Shown here: in pieces, positions 53,138 to 60,910 of the stretch
Layout of the letters: each line of letters opens with the position of its first letter
Position numbering within the stretch: position 1 is the first letter of the stretch
Source: Terriglobia bacterium
GTDB taxonomy: Bacteria; Acidobacteriota; Terriglobia; Versatilivoradales; Versatilivoraceae
NCBI GenBank assembly: GCA_951813285.1
Contig: OX638355.1
Coordinates: 1,922,653-1,986,652, forward strand
Direction of reading: 5' to 3'
DNA: 64,000 nt
The notes under the pieces: model-generated
The model's input: only the letters and a program-made list of their open reading frames with translations
Told to the model about the DNA's origin: nothing
Database searches by the model: none
Made by a program: the position numbers and the translations under genes

Positions 53138-53395
53138 GGAAATGATCAGCGATTTCCGCCTTTGGGGGTCAAGGCGATGCCGTCCTATGGGTGAATACTC
53201 TACAGAGGCCAGGTTATTCACCTGGATGGTGCACACCTTTGATAACCACAACTCTGCACTATCAGAGGGCGGAGCCCCAGCCGTTGTGGTTCTGGGCATT
53301 CACGAAACGCAGCATCAGACGCGGGACGACACGGATTTCCCGCGTCCGCTACGAGAAAGCCATGCGAGGCTTCGCCTCGCGTGTCCCTGCCGGAA
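53138..53395 (+). repeat. R element, partial copy R6
   Basis: Proximal half only: GGAAATGATCAGCGATTTCC hairpin, GGGGGTCAAGG, array 1 with inverted GGTGAATA and TATTCACC, then CCACAACT...AGCCGTTGTGG hairpin, CGCGTCC and CGAGGCTTCGCCTCG. At about 53395 it is replaced by an inverted S4 repeat, so array 2 and the terminal arms are missing. Confidence 0.75.
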
Positions 53396-53600
53396 GGCGA
53401 CTGAGTCGGTGTGGACCGAGATCGATCGGGACGAGTCTGTCTCCAGAAAACCAGATCGACCTTGATGTCAGGGATTCGGCAAATTGTCCGCATGACCTGT
53501 CCCACCACCGGGGAGTCACACATGACCCGGATGGCAGAGAGGCGCTTTTTTTTGTTCCTGTGGACCTCGACCATGCAAACAGTCCGGCTCCTGTAAAGAG
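53396..53600 (-). repeat. Dispersed repeat S4, copy b
   Basis: Minus-strand match to 40585-40771. The minus frame reads AIRVMCDSPVVGQVMRTICR then IPDIKVDLVF, a longer open stretch than in copy a. It may be a decayed protein segment attached to R elements in both places. Confidence 0.7.
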
Positions 53601-54143
53601 CGCAATTTCCATTATATTACTCCATTATCCCTGCCCCAACCCCTGATCGGCCGGCCTTCGATTCCTTTTCCAGTTGGTCACGACACATTCCACCACGACG
53701 CTCGCCCTGGGAGGTTTTCCCCCGGCCTCAATCTCCGCACGCTGGACTCCGGCCAGGAAGCAGCGGCCAACTCGCGTTGGAATGAGTCTGCCCAAAGAAG
53801 GCTAATTTTTTTTGGGCTAGAGAGAATTTTTTTTGTTACAAGCGTTCGGTTTTCCGGTCTCACCCGTCTTGAGTCATATAAGCGGGATATCCGGCGAGTT
53901 GAAGACACCCTGTTCGGACGGCTGGGGGCGTCCCGGTGTCCGGGGGAGGCAGGCCGGCGATCGCGTCGCTGAGCCCGGAGTCGGGGCCGGTGGGAAGGCC
54001 GGTAACGAGCACGGGGTTCGGGGCGGTGGCGGGGGGAGCCGTCCTCCTGAGAGTCACAGGAGGCAACTTAGGGGTTGAGGCATGTCAGGGGCCGGGCAAA
54101 TGCAGTCTACCCGGCAAAGCTCGAGGATCTTCGGGGCTTCACG
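53601..54143. other. Gene-poor interval with T-runs and an S3 fragment
   Basis: No gene is supported. Two T8 tracts (53805-53813 and 53829-53837) flank GGGCTAGAGAGAA. Positions 54077-54135 are a degenerate S3 fragment (CCCGGCAAAGCTCGAGGATC). Confidence 0.5.
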
Positions 54144-54383
54144 ATGAAGCTAAAGAAAAGTGAGATAGTCCTTTTGCTGGGACCTGATCCAGTCATTGCC
54201 ACCGCCATAGTCATTGGTGTTGAGGAAATTCCTGATGGAACGCGTTTCACTATGCGAACCGGCGCAAAAGTTTCCCGTTACTCGAAGCTACATGGCCGCC
54301 GAGGGAAATTCCAGATCTCCAGGGCAGAGCGGGATGGGGATCGGTGGATAGTTGAGGGCAAGCGACTTGGCAGCGAACACTGA
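54144..54383 (+). CDS. Small hypothetical protein
   Basis: Seventy-nine residues starting MKLKKSEIVLLLGPDPVIAT. The sequence is basic and beta-rich (VIGVEEIPDGTRFTMRTGAK; KFQISRAERDGDRWIVEGKR), suggesting a small barrel or nucleic-acid-binding fold, but no family is recognised. Lower GC than the core genome. Flanked by S3 repeat fragments, so it is island cargo. Confidence 0.5.
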   Translation: MKLKKSEIVLLLGPDPVIATAIVIGVEEIPDGTRFTMRTGAKVSRYSKLHGRRGKFQISRAERDGDRWIVEGKRLGSEH

Positions 54384-54481
54384 GACGCATCCGGACAGCA
54401 TCGGATCGAGTCAAATTCCGGGATACCAGAGTATGCCAGACCTCGAGAAAACGCAGCAAAGTGCAAATGTGGGCCTCATTT

Positions 54482-54634
54482 TGCCGCCGCTCGGGCCGAA
54501 AATCTCAGGTTTCCCACAGGGGGGAGACCGGCGGCCTCGGAGACGAAAATCGGGGCTGGGGCAGTATCTGGCGTACTCAGGTAGGCCAGAGAGGGAGAAA
54601 GTGCAGCCTATCCGGCAAGGCTGCAAGGAATAGG
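54482..54634 (+). repeat. Dispersed repeat S3, diverged copy c
   Basis: Weaker match to S3: TCTCAGGTTTCCCACAGG, GGCCTCGGAGACGAAAATCGG, AGAAAGTGCAGCC and CCGGCAAGGCTGCAAGGA. It ends just before the Sel1-repeat gene and may supply its promoter. Confidence 0.6.
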
Positions 54635-54636
54635 GG

Positions 54637-55164
54637 GTGATGGAACCCATGATCCACCGAAATGCTCGTCCTGAAAACCAGGACATCGAGAATCTACGCG
54701 TGGCTGCTAAACATGGAGACTCCAAGGCACAACTCAATCTGGGTAATTTGTACTACCTTGGTGAGGAAACGCCCCAGGATTATGCCGAAGCGGCGAAGTG
54801 GTATCGGCTGGCCGCTGAGCAGGGAAACGCTTCGGCACAAAACAACCTGGGGGTCATGTACGACGAGGGGGAGGGCGTGCCGCAGGAAGACAGGCAGGCG
54901 GTGAAGTGGTATCGCAAGGCGGCCGAGCAGGGAAACGCTTCGGCTCAGTACAACTTGGGGGTCATGTACGACCTGGGTGAGGGCGTGCCGAAAGATTGGG
55001 TGAAAGCCTATGCTTGGCTGAGTCTTTCCGCTGCCCAAGGGAAAGCCAACGCTGCCAGAGGTAAGGACTTGCTCAGACCGAGGATGACCGCCGAGGAAGT
55101 GGCCAAGGCGCGGAAACTCGCCGCTGAGATGTTCAACCGCATCGAATCCTCAAAATCGGAGTAA
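54637..55164 (+). CDS. Sel1-like repeat protein
   Basis: A 175-residue protein of tetratricopeptide-like Sel1 repeats. Three units are clear: residues about 30-62 (AQLNLGNLYYLGEETPQDYA), 66-98 (AQNNLGVMYDEGEGVPQEDR) and 102-134 (AQYNLGVMYDLGEGVPKDWV), followed by a capping helix (AYAWLSLSAAQGKANAARGK). No signal peptide, so cytosolic protein-interaction scaffold. Two neighbouring units are near-identical in DNA (CAGGGAAACGCTTCGGC), showing recent duplication. Confidence 0.85.
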   Translation: MMEPMIHRNARPENQDIENLRVAAKHGDSKAQLNLGNLYYLGEETPQDYAEAAKWYRLAAEQGNASAQNNLGVMYDEGEGVPQEDRQAVKWYRKAAEQGNASAQYNLGVMYDLGEGVPKDWVKAYAWLSLSAAQGKANAARGKDLLRPRMTAEEVAKARKLAAEMFNRIESSKSE

Positions 55165-55211
55165 TCGTTTTCCGACTGCCGATAAGGTTGCCGCCTCCGA
55201 AGAGAGGCCAC

Positions 55212-55304
55212 ATGACGTTTCCCGGTTGGATCCTGGCTTTCCTCATGGCCCTGTTTCTGCTCGGCTGGATCCTCGACAGGCTAACGAGACCGCCACGCCG
55301 GTAA
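55212..55304 (+). CDS. Tiny single-span membrane peptide
   Basis: Thirty residues: MTFPGWILAFLMALFLLGWI then LDRLTRPPRR. One hydrophobic span with a positively charged tail. It has a GAGAGGCC purine stretch upstream. It is one of three such ORFs in the island (others at 59765 and 59925). Real expression is unproven, and boundaries are exact to within about 2 bases. Confidence 0.35.
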   Translation: MTFPGWILAFLMALFLLGWILDRLTRPPRR

Positions 55305-55491
55305 ATGCCGAAAAGAGCACACCCATGGATTTCCCAACCATCGCCGAGGCTGCCATGCTCACCCTCTGCCTATCGTTAAAAGTGTCCATTTGTAAACATA
55401 ACTTATTAAAACATCTGATTGTCTACTTCGGCCGTCGGATCGACTGCCGGAGTTCAAGCGGGCAGCGACAATTGAGGGATCGGGACAATCA

Positions 55492-55890
55492 ATGCCAGGT
55501 GAATTAGTCTTAGTCCGCCGCATCCTTGAGACGGGACAGGAGTGCCTCTTATCGGCTGATGACGTGTCGCGGGTAACGCTCGACGAACTGCAGCCGAGAC
55601 TTGCCGAAGCCCTTGAGCACGACTTGGTCGTAACGATCAAAGGGGGGTTTTGGCTCCGGGCCAAGGTTGACCATGGCAGGCTGCACGCACGCGTGTGGCA
55701 TGGCAACCAGCCTCAGGGGACGGCCCAGGCAGCGATGGCCGTGAGTCGGACAAGCTATGACGGGGTGCCGGTGCTTGAGGTAAGCCTTGTCGGCACGCAC
55801 ACCACTGTCGGCGAGCCTGATATGATCCTGGAGATGAGTGACCTGATCGAACGCCTTGCTTGGTGTTGGCTGCTGAGATTCGCCGGCTGA
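55492..55890 (+). CDS. Hypothetical protein, unknown family
   Basis: A 132-residue protein beginning MPGELVLVRRILETGQECLL. It has alternating strand and helix segments (LVVTIKGGFWLRAKVDHGRL; VPVLEVSLVGTHTTVGEPD). No catalytic motif recognised. It is followed 42 bp downstream by a small winged-helix-like gene in the same direction, so the two may form a regulatory pair. Confidence 0.5.
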   Translation: MPGELVLVRRILETGQECLLSADDVSRVTLDELQPRLAEALEHDLVVTIKGGFWLRAKVDHGRLHARVWHGNQPQGTAQAAMAVSRTSYDGVPVLEVSLVGTHTTVGEPDMILEMSDLIERLAWCWLLRFAG

Positions 55891-55932
55891 TCCGTTGCCG
55901 TTGTTTCAGGAGTTGACAGAGGAAAGCGCGCT

Positions 55933-56241
55933 ATGACAGGGACAGGCATCAGAGGGCAGGTCTTGGGTGAGATTTGCCGGATTTGCGACCGCAACGGGAC
56001 GTGCCGATTCACTCGGGGCCAGCTTATGAAAAGGTCGGTGATTGACTTAATGATCGCTGCGACCGGGAGCAAAGAGAAACACCCTCACGTTACAGTTGCC
56101 TACGAGCTGTCCAATCTGGTCAAGGAGGGGGATGTGCGCAACATCGGGCGTGGGCGTTACGAACTGACGCCGCAGGTCATCCCGTTTTTCGCCGCATGGA
56201 AGCAATTCAAAAGGAGGTTGGAAAGGGGTCAGGGAAGCTGA
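55933..56241 (+). CDS. Small winged-helix-like protein
   Basis: One hundred and two residues starting MTGTGIRGQVLGEICRICDR. Helical segments are followed by SNLVKEGDVRNIGRGRYELT (about 62-81), which looks like the recognition helix plus beta-wing of a winged-helix DNA-binding domain (LxxEGxVxxxGxGxYxL). No named family recognised. Confidence 0.55.
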   Translation: MTGTGIRGQVLGEICRICDRNGTCRFTRGQLMKRSVIDLMIAATGSKEKHPHVTVAYELSNLVKEGDVRNIGRGRYELTPQVIPFFAAWKQFKRRLERGQGS

Positions 56242-56462
56242 CCGTCCCGCTGCGGGCCAAACCGGATTCGGTTGACCGAGAGGTAAGAGCCATACAAATG
56301 CCTCAGCCAGGCCTGTACTCTCCGGAAGGGTGAAACCCTGCCCAACCAAGGTCTGAATGAGCACAGTTCTCAGGTCGCGGGGGGGGGGGGGCGCCTGACT
56401 GCTGAAACCCGAACCGTGAACCGCCACATCGACAACATGCTTTAGGCAAATCAGCATTTCAT
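56242..56462. other. Spacer with a long G tract
   Basis: No gene seen. A run of eleven or twelve G residues at about 56381-56392 is conspicuous and could be length-variable. Confidence 0.4.
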
Positions 56463-56869
56463 CCTTCCCGCAGGGATCACTGTGGAGGGAGCGACCCCCC
56501 GAGGGGCGGGGTAAGTGGTGGACCGAAGGGTGGACCACTTACCCCGCCCCGGTGGCGCACCAGCGCCAAAAAGCGGGGGGTCGCTCCCTCCACTTCCTCC
56601 CCCTCCTGTGCGACGCCACGACGTGCCATGCGAGGCGGGGACGCGCGGCGCCGGCGCCGCACTACGCTTTACCGCAGGGGACTCGGGGAATCCGTGCCAA
56701 CCCGCTTCCAATGCGGGTTTCCGGGCACAACCTGGACCACAGCGGCGCCGGCTCCGCCCTCTGAGAGAGGAGCGATGGGGTGGTCAAAAGCGTGAGCCAC
56801 TTGGTGCGCCACCTGTGTGCGCCACCCCCCGTCTGAAAGGTGGCCACCCATACGACGCCACGTCCTTAC
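56463..56869 (-). repeat. R element, copy R7
   Basis: Minus-strand copy lacking the first hairpin. Array 1 (about 56783-56832) reads GGTGGCGCACACAGGTGGCG then GTGGCTCAC; array 2 (56513-56540) reads AAGTGGTCCACCCTTCGG then GGTCCACCACTT, whose core resembles that of R2 rather than its own array 1. CGGATTCCCCGAGTCC, GGCGCCGGCGCC, arms GGAGGGAGCGACCCC and GGTCGCTCCCTCCACAG are conserved. Followed by GATCCCTGCGGGAAGG. Confidence 0.85.
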
Positions 56870-56871
56870 AG

Positions 56872-56965
56872 TTTCCAATGCCGGGATTGATGTAGAAAAG
56901 GATCGGCCGGTCCGCCTCGATAGCCACCAGTATCTTGATGTGAAAATACCTGCTGGTCTGCACCC
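56872..56965 (-). pseudogene. YFHIK-family ORF fragment (copy 3)
   Basis: Minus-strand reading RRYFHIKILVAIEADRPILF then YINPGIGN aligns with RIRYFHIKMPVDVEGDRAIF of the ORF at 26766-27212. The fragment then jumps directly into R7, with the whole C-terminal part deleted. Confidence 0.6.
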
Positions 56966-57111
56966 GAAGACTCGATCAATGCGCATTGGATTCGACTGCT
57001 TGACTCAGTGGCCCTATCTCTGCACAGCGCAACCCAAGCAGCCACTTCGGACAGTCTAGGAGCTCAAATTGAGGAAAGAGATTGCTTGGCGAATCCACTT
57101 CTCCGAACCGT

Positions 57112-58908
57112 TTAAAGCGGGCCCCAACGGAACACCGTGACCACTACCACGAGAAGCATCATGATCCCCAGTATCAGGTATAAGACGCAGGAGATCATAT
57201 TGGTTTCCACGGCGGACGTGCGGAAGTGCGTGTGCATTGCCTGGACGATCTCCTTGAGCAGGGGGCCGTGGTGCCCCTTCCTGACCTTGATCTGTCCACT
57301 TCCCATCCACGACTGAATAGCCACCTGCAGGTCGACTCCCAGCGAGGTCAGCCGTATCGAGGAGAGGCTCTCTTCGCAGGGCAACTGCAGTTTCTCGAGC
57401 GCCGCCAGCAGTCCCTCCCTTAAGGATCTCTCGGTTACGCCGAACGCCAGGTAGCCTTTGAGTTGAATCCACATAAACACAGCCATGATCAGTAGCATCA
57501 GAAGGGGTATCCAATCCATAGTCTGCGAAAGCCACGAAAATGGGTAAAGTGTAACCATGGGGCTAAGGAACATTGGCATGATAAAGAGAAACAGCCACCA
57601 TGCTGGGAACAGGAAAGGTCGTTTGGTCAGAAGACCGCGCAAACCGATGGTCAGGAGAAGGACGGCCGCCACGCCAAAGACGACCGCCATCCTGTAGAAG
57701 GTAGGTCTCATGGCTTCTGCCCCCCCACCCCGAGTATCGGGGTCGCGCAGACCGGCGCGCAGGGCCATGGACTCGACATCAAGCCTACGGGTGCTTCCGA
57801 ATTTCCCCAGGTGGTCCACTGCCTCTTCGACAAGGGAAATGAACGGGGGGATCAGCCCCCCGGTACGGGTCAAAATCTTGCCGTTCTCGTCGGCCAGCAC
57901 ATAGGTCGGAAGGCTTCTGATCCGGAGGAGACGCGCCAGTTCGCTTCCCTCACCCGCGTGCCAGTTGGTCCACGGCATCGGCTCATCCTCAACAAATCGG
58001 GTCACAGTCCCAAGCTCCTCGTCCACGCTGATCCCGACGAGGGCGAACCGGTCGGCCGGCAGCTTGGCAACCAGTTCCCGGATCTTCGGCAGGGCCGCAA
58101 CACACGGCCCGCACCATGTGGCCCAGAAATCGAGCAGCACAATGCGTCCCCGATAGTCGGACAGCCGTTCCTCGACGCCGTCGAGCCGCGTGAGCGCCAC
58201 GTCCGGCAGCGTGCCGCGCTGTTTGGCCCGAGACACCTCCCCCTCTGCTCCTGCCGGTGTTTCAGGCTTCGGAGTGCCGGCGGCGTAGATCTCAAGGACG
58301 GTCTCCTCCGTCCATGTAGAGTCATCGATCTTATAATCTGCCGGAAGTCTAAAGACCGATGGTTCGGGCTCGGTGAACCGGATGTCGTAGAGTTCCCAAA
58401 CTACCCGGTCTTGGCTAAATGTGCTCTCTCTCTTGACGGCCAGTAGCGCGTCTTTTGCCCACCAGACTTTGCCGCTAGACCGCTCTGGATTGCCGGGGGA
58501 ACCTATGGTCATTGCGAGGCAGTCCAGCCCTCCAATCACTCCTTCGTCAATTGCAAGCTCAGGCCTCAACACAATTGGGCGAAAGGGTTCCGGCCTGACT
58601 TGTTTCAGTATTGCTTCTTTGAGATTGTGGTCGACGTCATAGGTTTTTCGAGTCGACGAATCCATAAGAACCGATACGTGTCGTCTTCGATCCGGCCCTT
58701 TGATTTGCAACCGGGTATCTAGCACAGAACCGGTGGAGGAACGGAAGTAACTGCCCTCCTCTCGTATTACTTCCACTTCAGTTTCGTCAGACTGAATCAG
58801 ATAGTGAATGCTTCTCTGCTTGGCGATTACGGGCACGAATTGCGCAAGCAACTCCGTCGCCCAACCGAACACGAAAGCCAGACAAGTCAGTAAAGTGGTA
58901 ATTTTCAT
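57112..58908 (-). CDS. Thioredoxin-like (TlpA-type) protein fused to an outer-membrane-type N-domain and C-terminal membrane domain
   Basis: A 598-residue exported protein. A signal peptide (MKITTLLTCLAFVFGWATEL) precedes a beta-rich domain (about 25-205; VLMDSSTRKTYDVDHNLKE) that resembles DUF4412-type regions. A TlpA/ResA-like thioredoxin domain (about 228-365) carries the redox pair in FWATWCGPCVAALPKIRE and the cis-Pro region LRIRSLPTYVLAD. About residues 410-490 contain three or four hydrophobic helices. A cytosolic-like helical segment and one last span (MISCVLYLILGIMMLLVVVV) follow. Likely a membrane-held thiol-disulfide oxidoreductase; the fusion is unusual. Confidence 0.8.
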   Translation of the reverse strand: MKITTLLTCLAFVFGWATELLAQFVPVIAKQRSIHYLIQSDETEVEVIREEGSYFRSSTGSVLDTRLQIKGPDRRRHVSVLMDSSTRKTYDVDHNLKEAILKQVRPEPFRPIVLRPELAIDEGVIGGLDCLAMTIGSPGNPERSSGKVWWAKDALLAVKRESTFSQDRVVWELYDIRFTEPEPSVFRLPADYKIDDSTWTEETVLEIYAAGTPKPETPAGAEGEVSRAKQRGTLPDVALTRLDGVEERLSDYRGRIVLLDFWATWCGPCVAALPKIRELVAKLPADRFALVGISVDEELGTVTRFVEDEPMPWTNWHAGEGSELARLLRIRSLPTYVLADENGKILTRTGGLIPPFISLVEEAVDHLGKFGSTRRLDVESMALRAGLRDPDTRGGGAEAMRPTFYRMAVVFGVAAVLLLTIGLRGLLTKRPFLFPAWWLFLFIMPMFLSPMVTLYPFSWLSQTMDWIPLLMLLIMAVFMWIQLKGYLAFGVTERSLREGLLAALEKLQLPCEESLSSIRLTSLGVDLQVAIQSWMGSGQIKVRKGHHGPLLKEIVQAMHTHFRTSAVETNMISCVLYLILGIMMLLVVVVTVFRWGPL

Positions 58909-59127
58909 GCGGTGGCTCTCTTTCTGGCACTAACGCCAACAGGCTGCATGTTTCTCTGACGATTGTTGCGAGCACAGCGGAGAGGGCTAGAATTTCCCCT
59001 GTCGATAGCCAAGATGTTTCCGTATCCATCTTTCAAGTTCTTCAACAGCCATTGAATCTCCTTCTCAGGGCTAGAACCGATATCCAATTCCTTAGGTTTA
59101 CATTTAGGCCGGGCCGGGGAGAAGTTC
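58909..59127. other. Spacer upstream of the thioredoxin-like gene
   Basis: Should contain its promoter on the minus strand. No repeat or gene is recognised. Confidence 0.4.
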
Positions 59128-59466
59128 TTGAGAATAGCATCGCTGAGGAAGCAAATCGTCCTCATCGTCACGAAATTGATCCCGGGCTGTCTCACGATCT
59201 GGTTCAAGGGACTGGTTCACTTGGCGTTTCCCCTCGGGATCATCGCTCCCAACCAGAAGTACGAAGCAGGCATCACCGACGCCAAGATCACGGTGAGAGT
59301 CAGCCGCTACTTCATTGTGATCACCGTCAATGGACTGGACATCTACGTCGCGAAGCTGACCGGGAAGATTGATGGAGTGGGGATGGCTACAGGTTGCAAG
59401 GCGGATTTAAGCGGTTTATCATTTCCCGCTCCACCTGAAGTCTCTGGTAGTAAGGAAGCTCCCTGA
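59128..59466 (+). CDS. Possible small hypothetical protein
   Basis: One hundred and twelve codons with protein-like hydrophobic patterning (KLIPGCLTIWFKGLVHLAFP; ITVRVSRYFIVITVNGLDIY). The start is uncertain. The 3' end overlaps the convergent GIY-YIG gene by about 80 bp, so at least one boundary is wrong or the frame is spurious. Confidence 0.3.
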   Translation: MRIASLRKQIVLIVTKLIPGCLTIWFKGLVHLAFPLGIIAPNQKYEAGITDAKITVRVSRYFIVITVNGLDIYVAKLTGKIDGVGMATGCKADLSGLSFPAPPEVSGSKEAP

Positions 59467-59665
59467 AGCTGAATAGAGCAGGGTAGTAACTCCAGATGCA
59501 CGTGCTTTGGTCGGAGGTACGGTTATGGTGGTCAAGCAACCTGCTCTGCATATAAGCAGATTCACCAACATAGATGGTCCCTCCCTGACTGTTCATAATC
59601 CAGTACACCCCTGAAGTATTGGGAGCAAAAGTGGAGATCCCACTTTGGGTAAACGGATAGCTCAC
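59387..59665 (-). CDS. GIY-YIG domain protein
   Basis: A 92-residue protein. TSGVYWIMNSQGGTIYVGES supplies the two halves of the GIY-YIG signature (GVYWI and IYVGES), and the final EREMINRLNPPCNL gives the catalytic Glu (REM) and Asn (NPPCN) regions. A middle segment reads RLLDHHNRTSDQSTCIWSYY. These match a minimal stand-alone GIY-YIG nuclease module (as in UvrC N-domains and homing endonucleases). The usual catalytic Arg is probably the one in QSRLLDHH. Role in the island unknown. Confidence 0.72.
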   Translation of the reverse strand: MSYPFTQSGISTFAPNTSGVYWIMNSQGGTIYVGESAYMQSRLLDHHNRTSDQSTCIWSYYPALFSFRELPYYQRLQVEREMINRLNPPCNL

Positions 59666-59764
59666 TTGCGTCTCTCCAGTTTTCGCGTTGTTGTCGGGTA
59701 AGATCTGCGACCGGCCAGCCCGTAGAGCGATCTTTCATTCAGCAGTCCAGGAAGATCTCGCTTT

Positions 59765-59902
59765 TCACTTTTTCTTCTTGCGCCAAAAAAACCACGCTCC
59801 CAGATCCAGCAGGATGGCCTCTGGGAACAGAACCAGGATGTAGACTACCACGACCACCGCACCCCCAAGAATGGCCCCAAGAATGGTCCAGAGGTCAGTC
59901 AT
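59765..59902 (-). CDS. Small membrane protein, 45 residues
   Basis: Reads MTDLWTILGAILGGAVVVVV then YILVLFPEAILLDLGAWFFW and a RKKKK tail. One or two hydrophobic spans with a strongly basic C-terminus. It lies 22 bp after a 17-residue hydrophobic ORF in the same direction. No family recognised; coding is plausible from composition. Confidence 0.45.
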   Translation of the reverse strand: MTDLWTILGAILGGAVVVVVYILVLFPEAILLDLGAWFFWRKKKK

Positions 59903-59924
59903 CTTTCGACCGATCGTATGACAT

Positions 59925-59978
59925 TTAAGTGATGATCCCCGGCAGGCTGAGGATCACCGCTATCACAAACCATTCCAT
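59925..59978 (-). CDS. Tiny hydrophobic peptide, 17 residues
   Basis: Reads MEWFVIAVILSLPGIIT, preceded by the purine-rich AAAGAGTGACCTC. Size and hydrophobicity resemble type I toxin peptides (Ibs type), but there is no independent support. Listed because it precedes another small membrane ORF. Confidence 0.25.
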   Translation of the reverse strand: MEWFVIAVILSLPGIIT

Positions 59979-60136
59979 GAGGTCACTCTTTTAGTACGTG
60001 GGCGGCGATAGGCTAAGGAATATAGCAGGATCGACGTGAGAGTAGTGTGAATAGAAAGACAATATTGGTGAGCATTTGATGAGTCTGTTCGATGCGCTGC
60101 AACGCGCAGCGGCAGGATCCACGGGCCTCGTTACTC
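59979..60136. other. Spacer, nothing recognised
   Basis: AT-richer stretch between small ORFs and the integrase remnant. No feature is supported. Confidence 0.35.
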
Positions 60137-60300
60137 TCACAGCTCCTGGTCCTCCTCCGACCCTTGGGCCAGGAAACGCGTCCAGTCGTCCATCAGGATA
60201 CGCCTTCGTTCGAACAGGTCCGAGCGGGCATGGGCCGCCTCGACCCGGTTCCAGACCACATGCGCCAGGGGCGCCTCGATCACCTTCCCGGGATGATCCG
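60137..60300 (-). pseudogene. C-terminal remnant of a tyrosine integrase (copy c)
   Basis: Reads DHPGKVIEAPLAHVVWNRVE then AAHARSDLFERRRILMDDWT and a stop after EEDQEL. It matches the integrase C-terminus at 51751-52920. The nucleophile position is histidine (AAHARSD) instead of tyrosine, and everything upstream is lost, so it is inactive. Confidence 0.82.
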
Positions 60301-60319
60301 TCTCCTTGGCAGCTTAGTC

Positions 60320-60480
60320 CCGGAAACAAGCCACGCCAGAAGCGGCGGTTCTTCGCCAAGCCATCGCTGACACCGATTGGGAGACCCTTGAACGCCATGG
60401 CGGTTTCGATGCCGTCGTTAAGAAAGTCCTCCAAACGGAGCAAGAAACGGGCTCACTCGATGACCGTGGAATGATCGACG
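60320..60480 (+). pseudogene. YFHIK-family ORF, C-terminal remnant (copy 4)
   Basis: Plus-strand reading VLRQAIADTDWETLERHGGF then DAVVKKVLQTEQETGSLDDR and GMIDDFRH. It aligns with HAITDADWHTVERLGGLDAV of the 26766 ORF and continues without a break into the first hairpin of R8. This shows that the IDDFRL hairpin is the 3' end of that coding sequence. Confidence 0.6.
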
Positions 60481-60875
60481 ATTTCCGCCACTGGGGGTCA
60501 AGTCGGTGTAGACAGACCAACGCGCCACCAAAAAACCTCGGTGGCGCGTGCTTTCAACAACCACAACGCTTGTCTCTCAGAGGGCGGACCCTCGCCGTTG
60601 TGGTTAAGGACTTTCTGCGAACGCCGCATTGGATGCGGGATGAGACGGATATCCCTTCCCCAATGTGACAAGTCGAAGCGAGGCTGCGCCTCGCGTGGCC
60701 CCCCCCGTCCGGCGGGACGGCGCGCAGTACGAGAGGGGTGCTGGTGGAGGGAGCGACCCCACCATTTTTGTTGCTGGTGCATCACCGGCGAGGGTTAACC
60801 GGCGCGTACAGTGGCACGCGATTAACCCTCCCCTCGGCGGGGTCGCTCCCTCCACAGTGATCCCTGGCGGGAAGG
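60469..60875 (+). repeat. R element, copy R8
   Basis: Complete plus-strand copy. Array 1 is one inverted repeat GCGCCACC...GGTGGCGC (60513-60540). The CCACAACGC/GCCGTTGTGG hairpin (60560-60605), CTCTCAGAGGGC box, CGCATTGGATGCGG and GCGAGGCTGCGCCTCGC hairpins are clear. Arms GGAGGGAGCGACCCC and GGTCGCTCCCTCCACAG flank array 2 (GTTAACC...GGTTAAC type, 60796-60832). Ends GATCCCTGGCGGGAAGGC. Confidence 0.87.
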
Positions 60876-60910
60876 CTGAAATACCGAAGAACTGGACCCG
60901 CGTTGTCCTG

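Noticed and set aside
53805-53837. T8 tracts as intrinsic terminators
   Set aside because: No adequate GC-rich stem precedes either tract.
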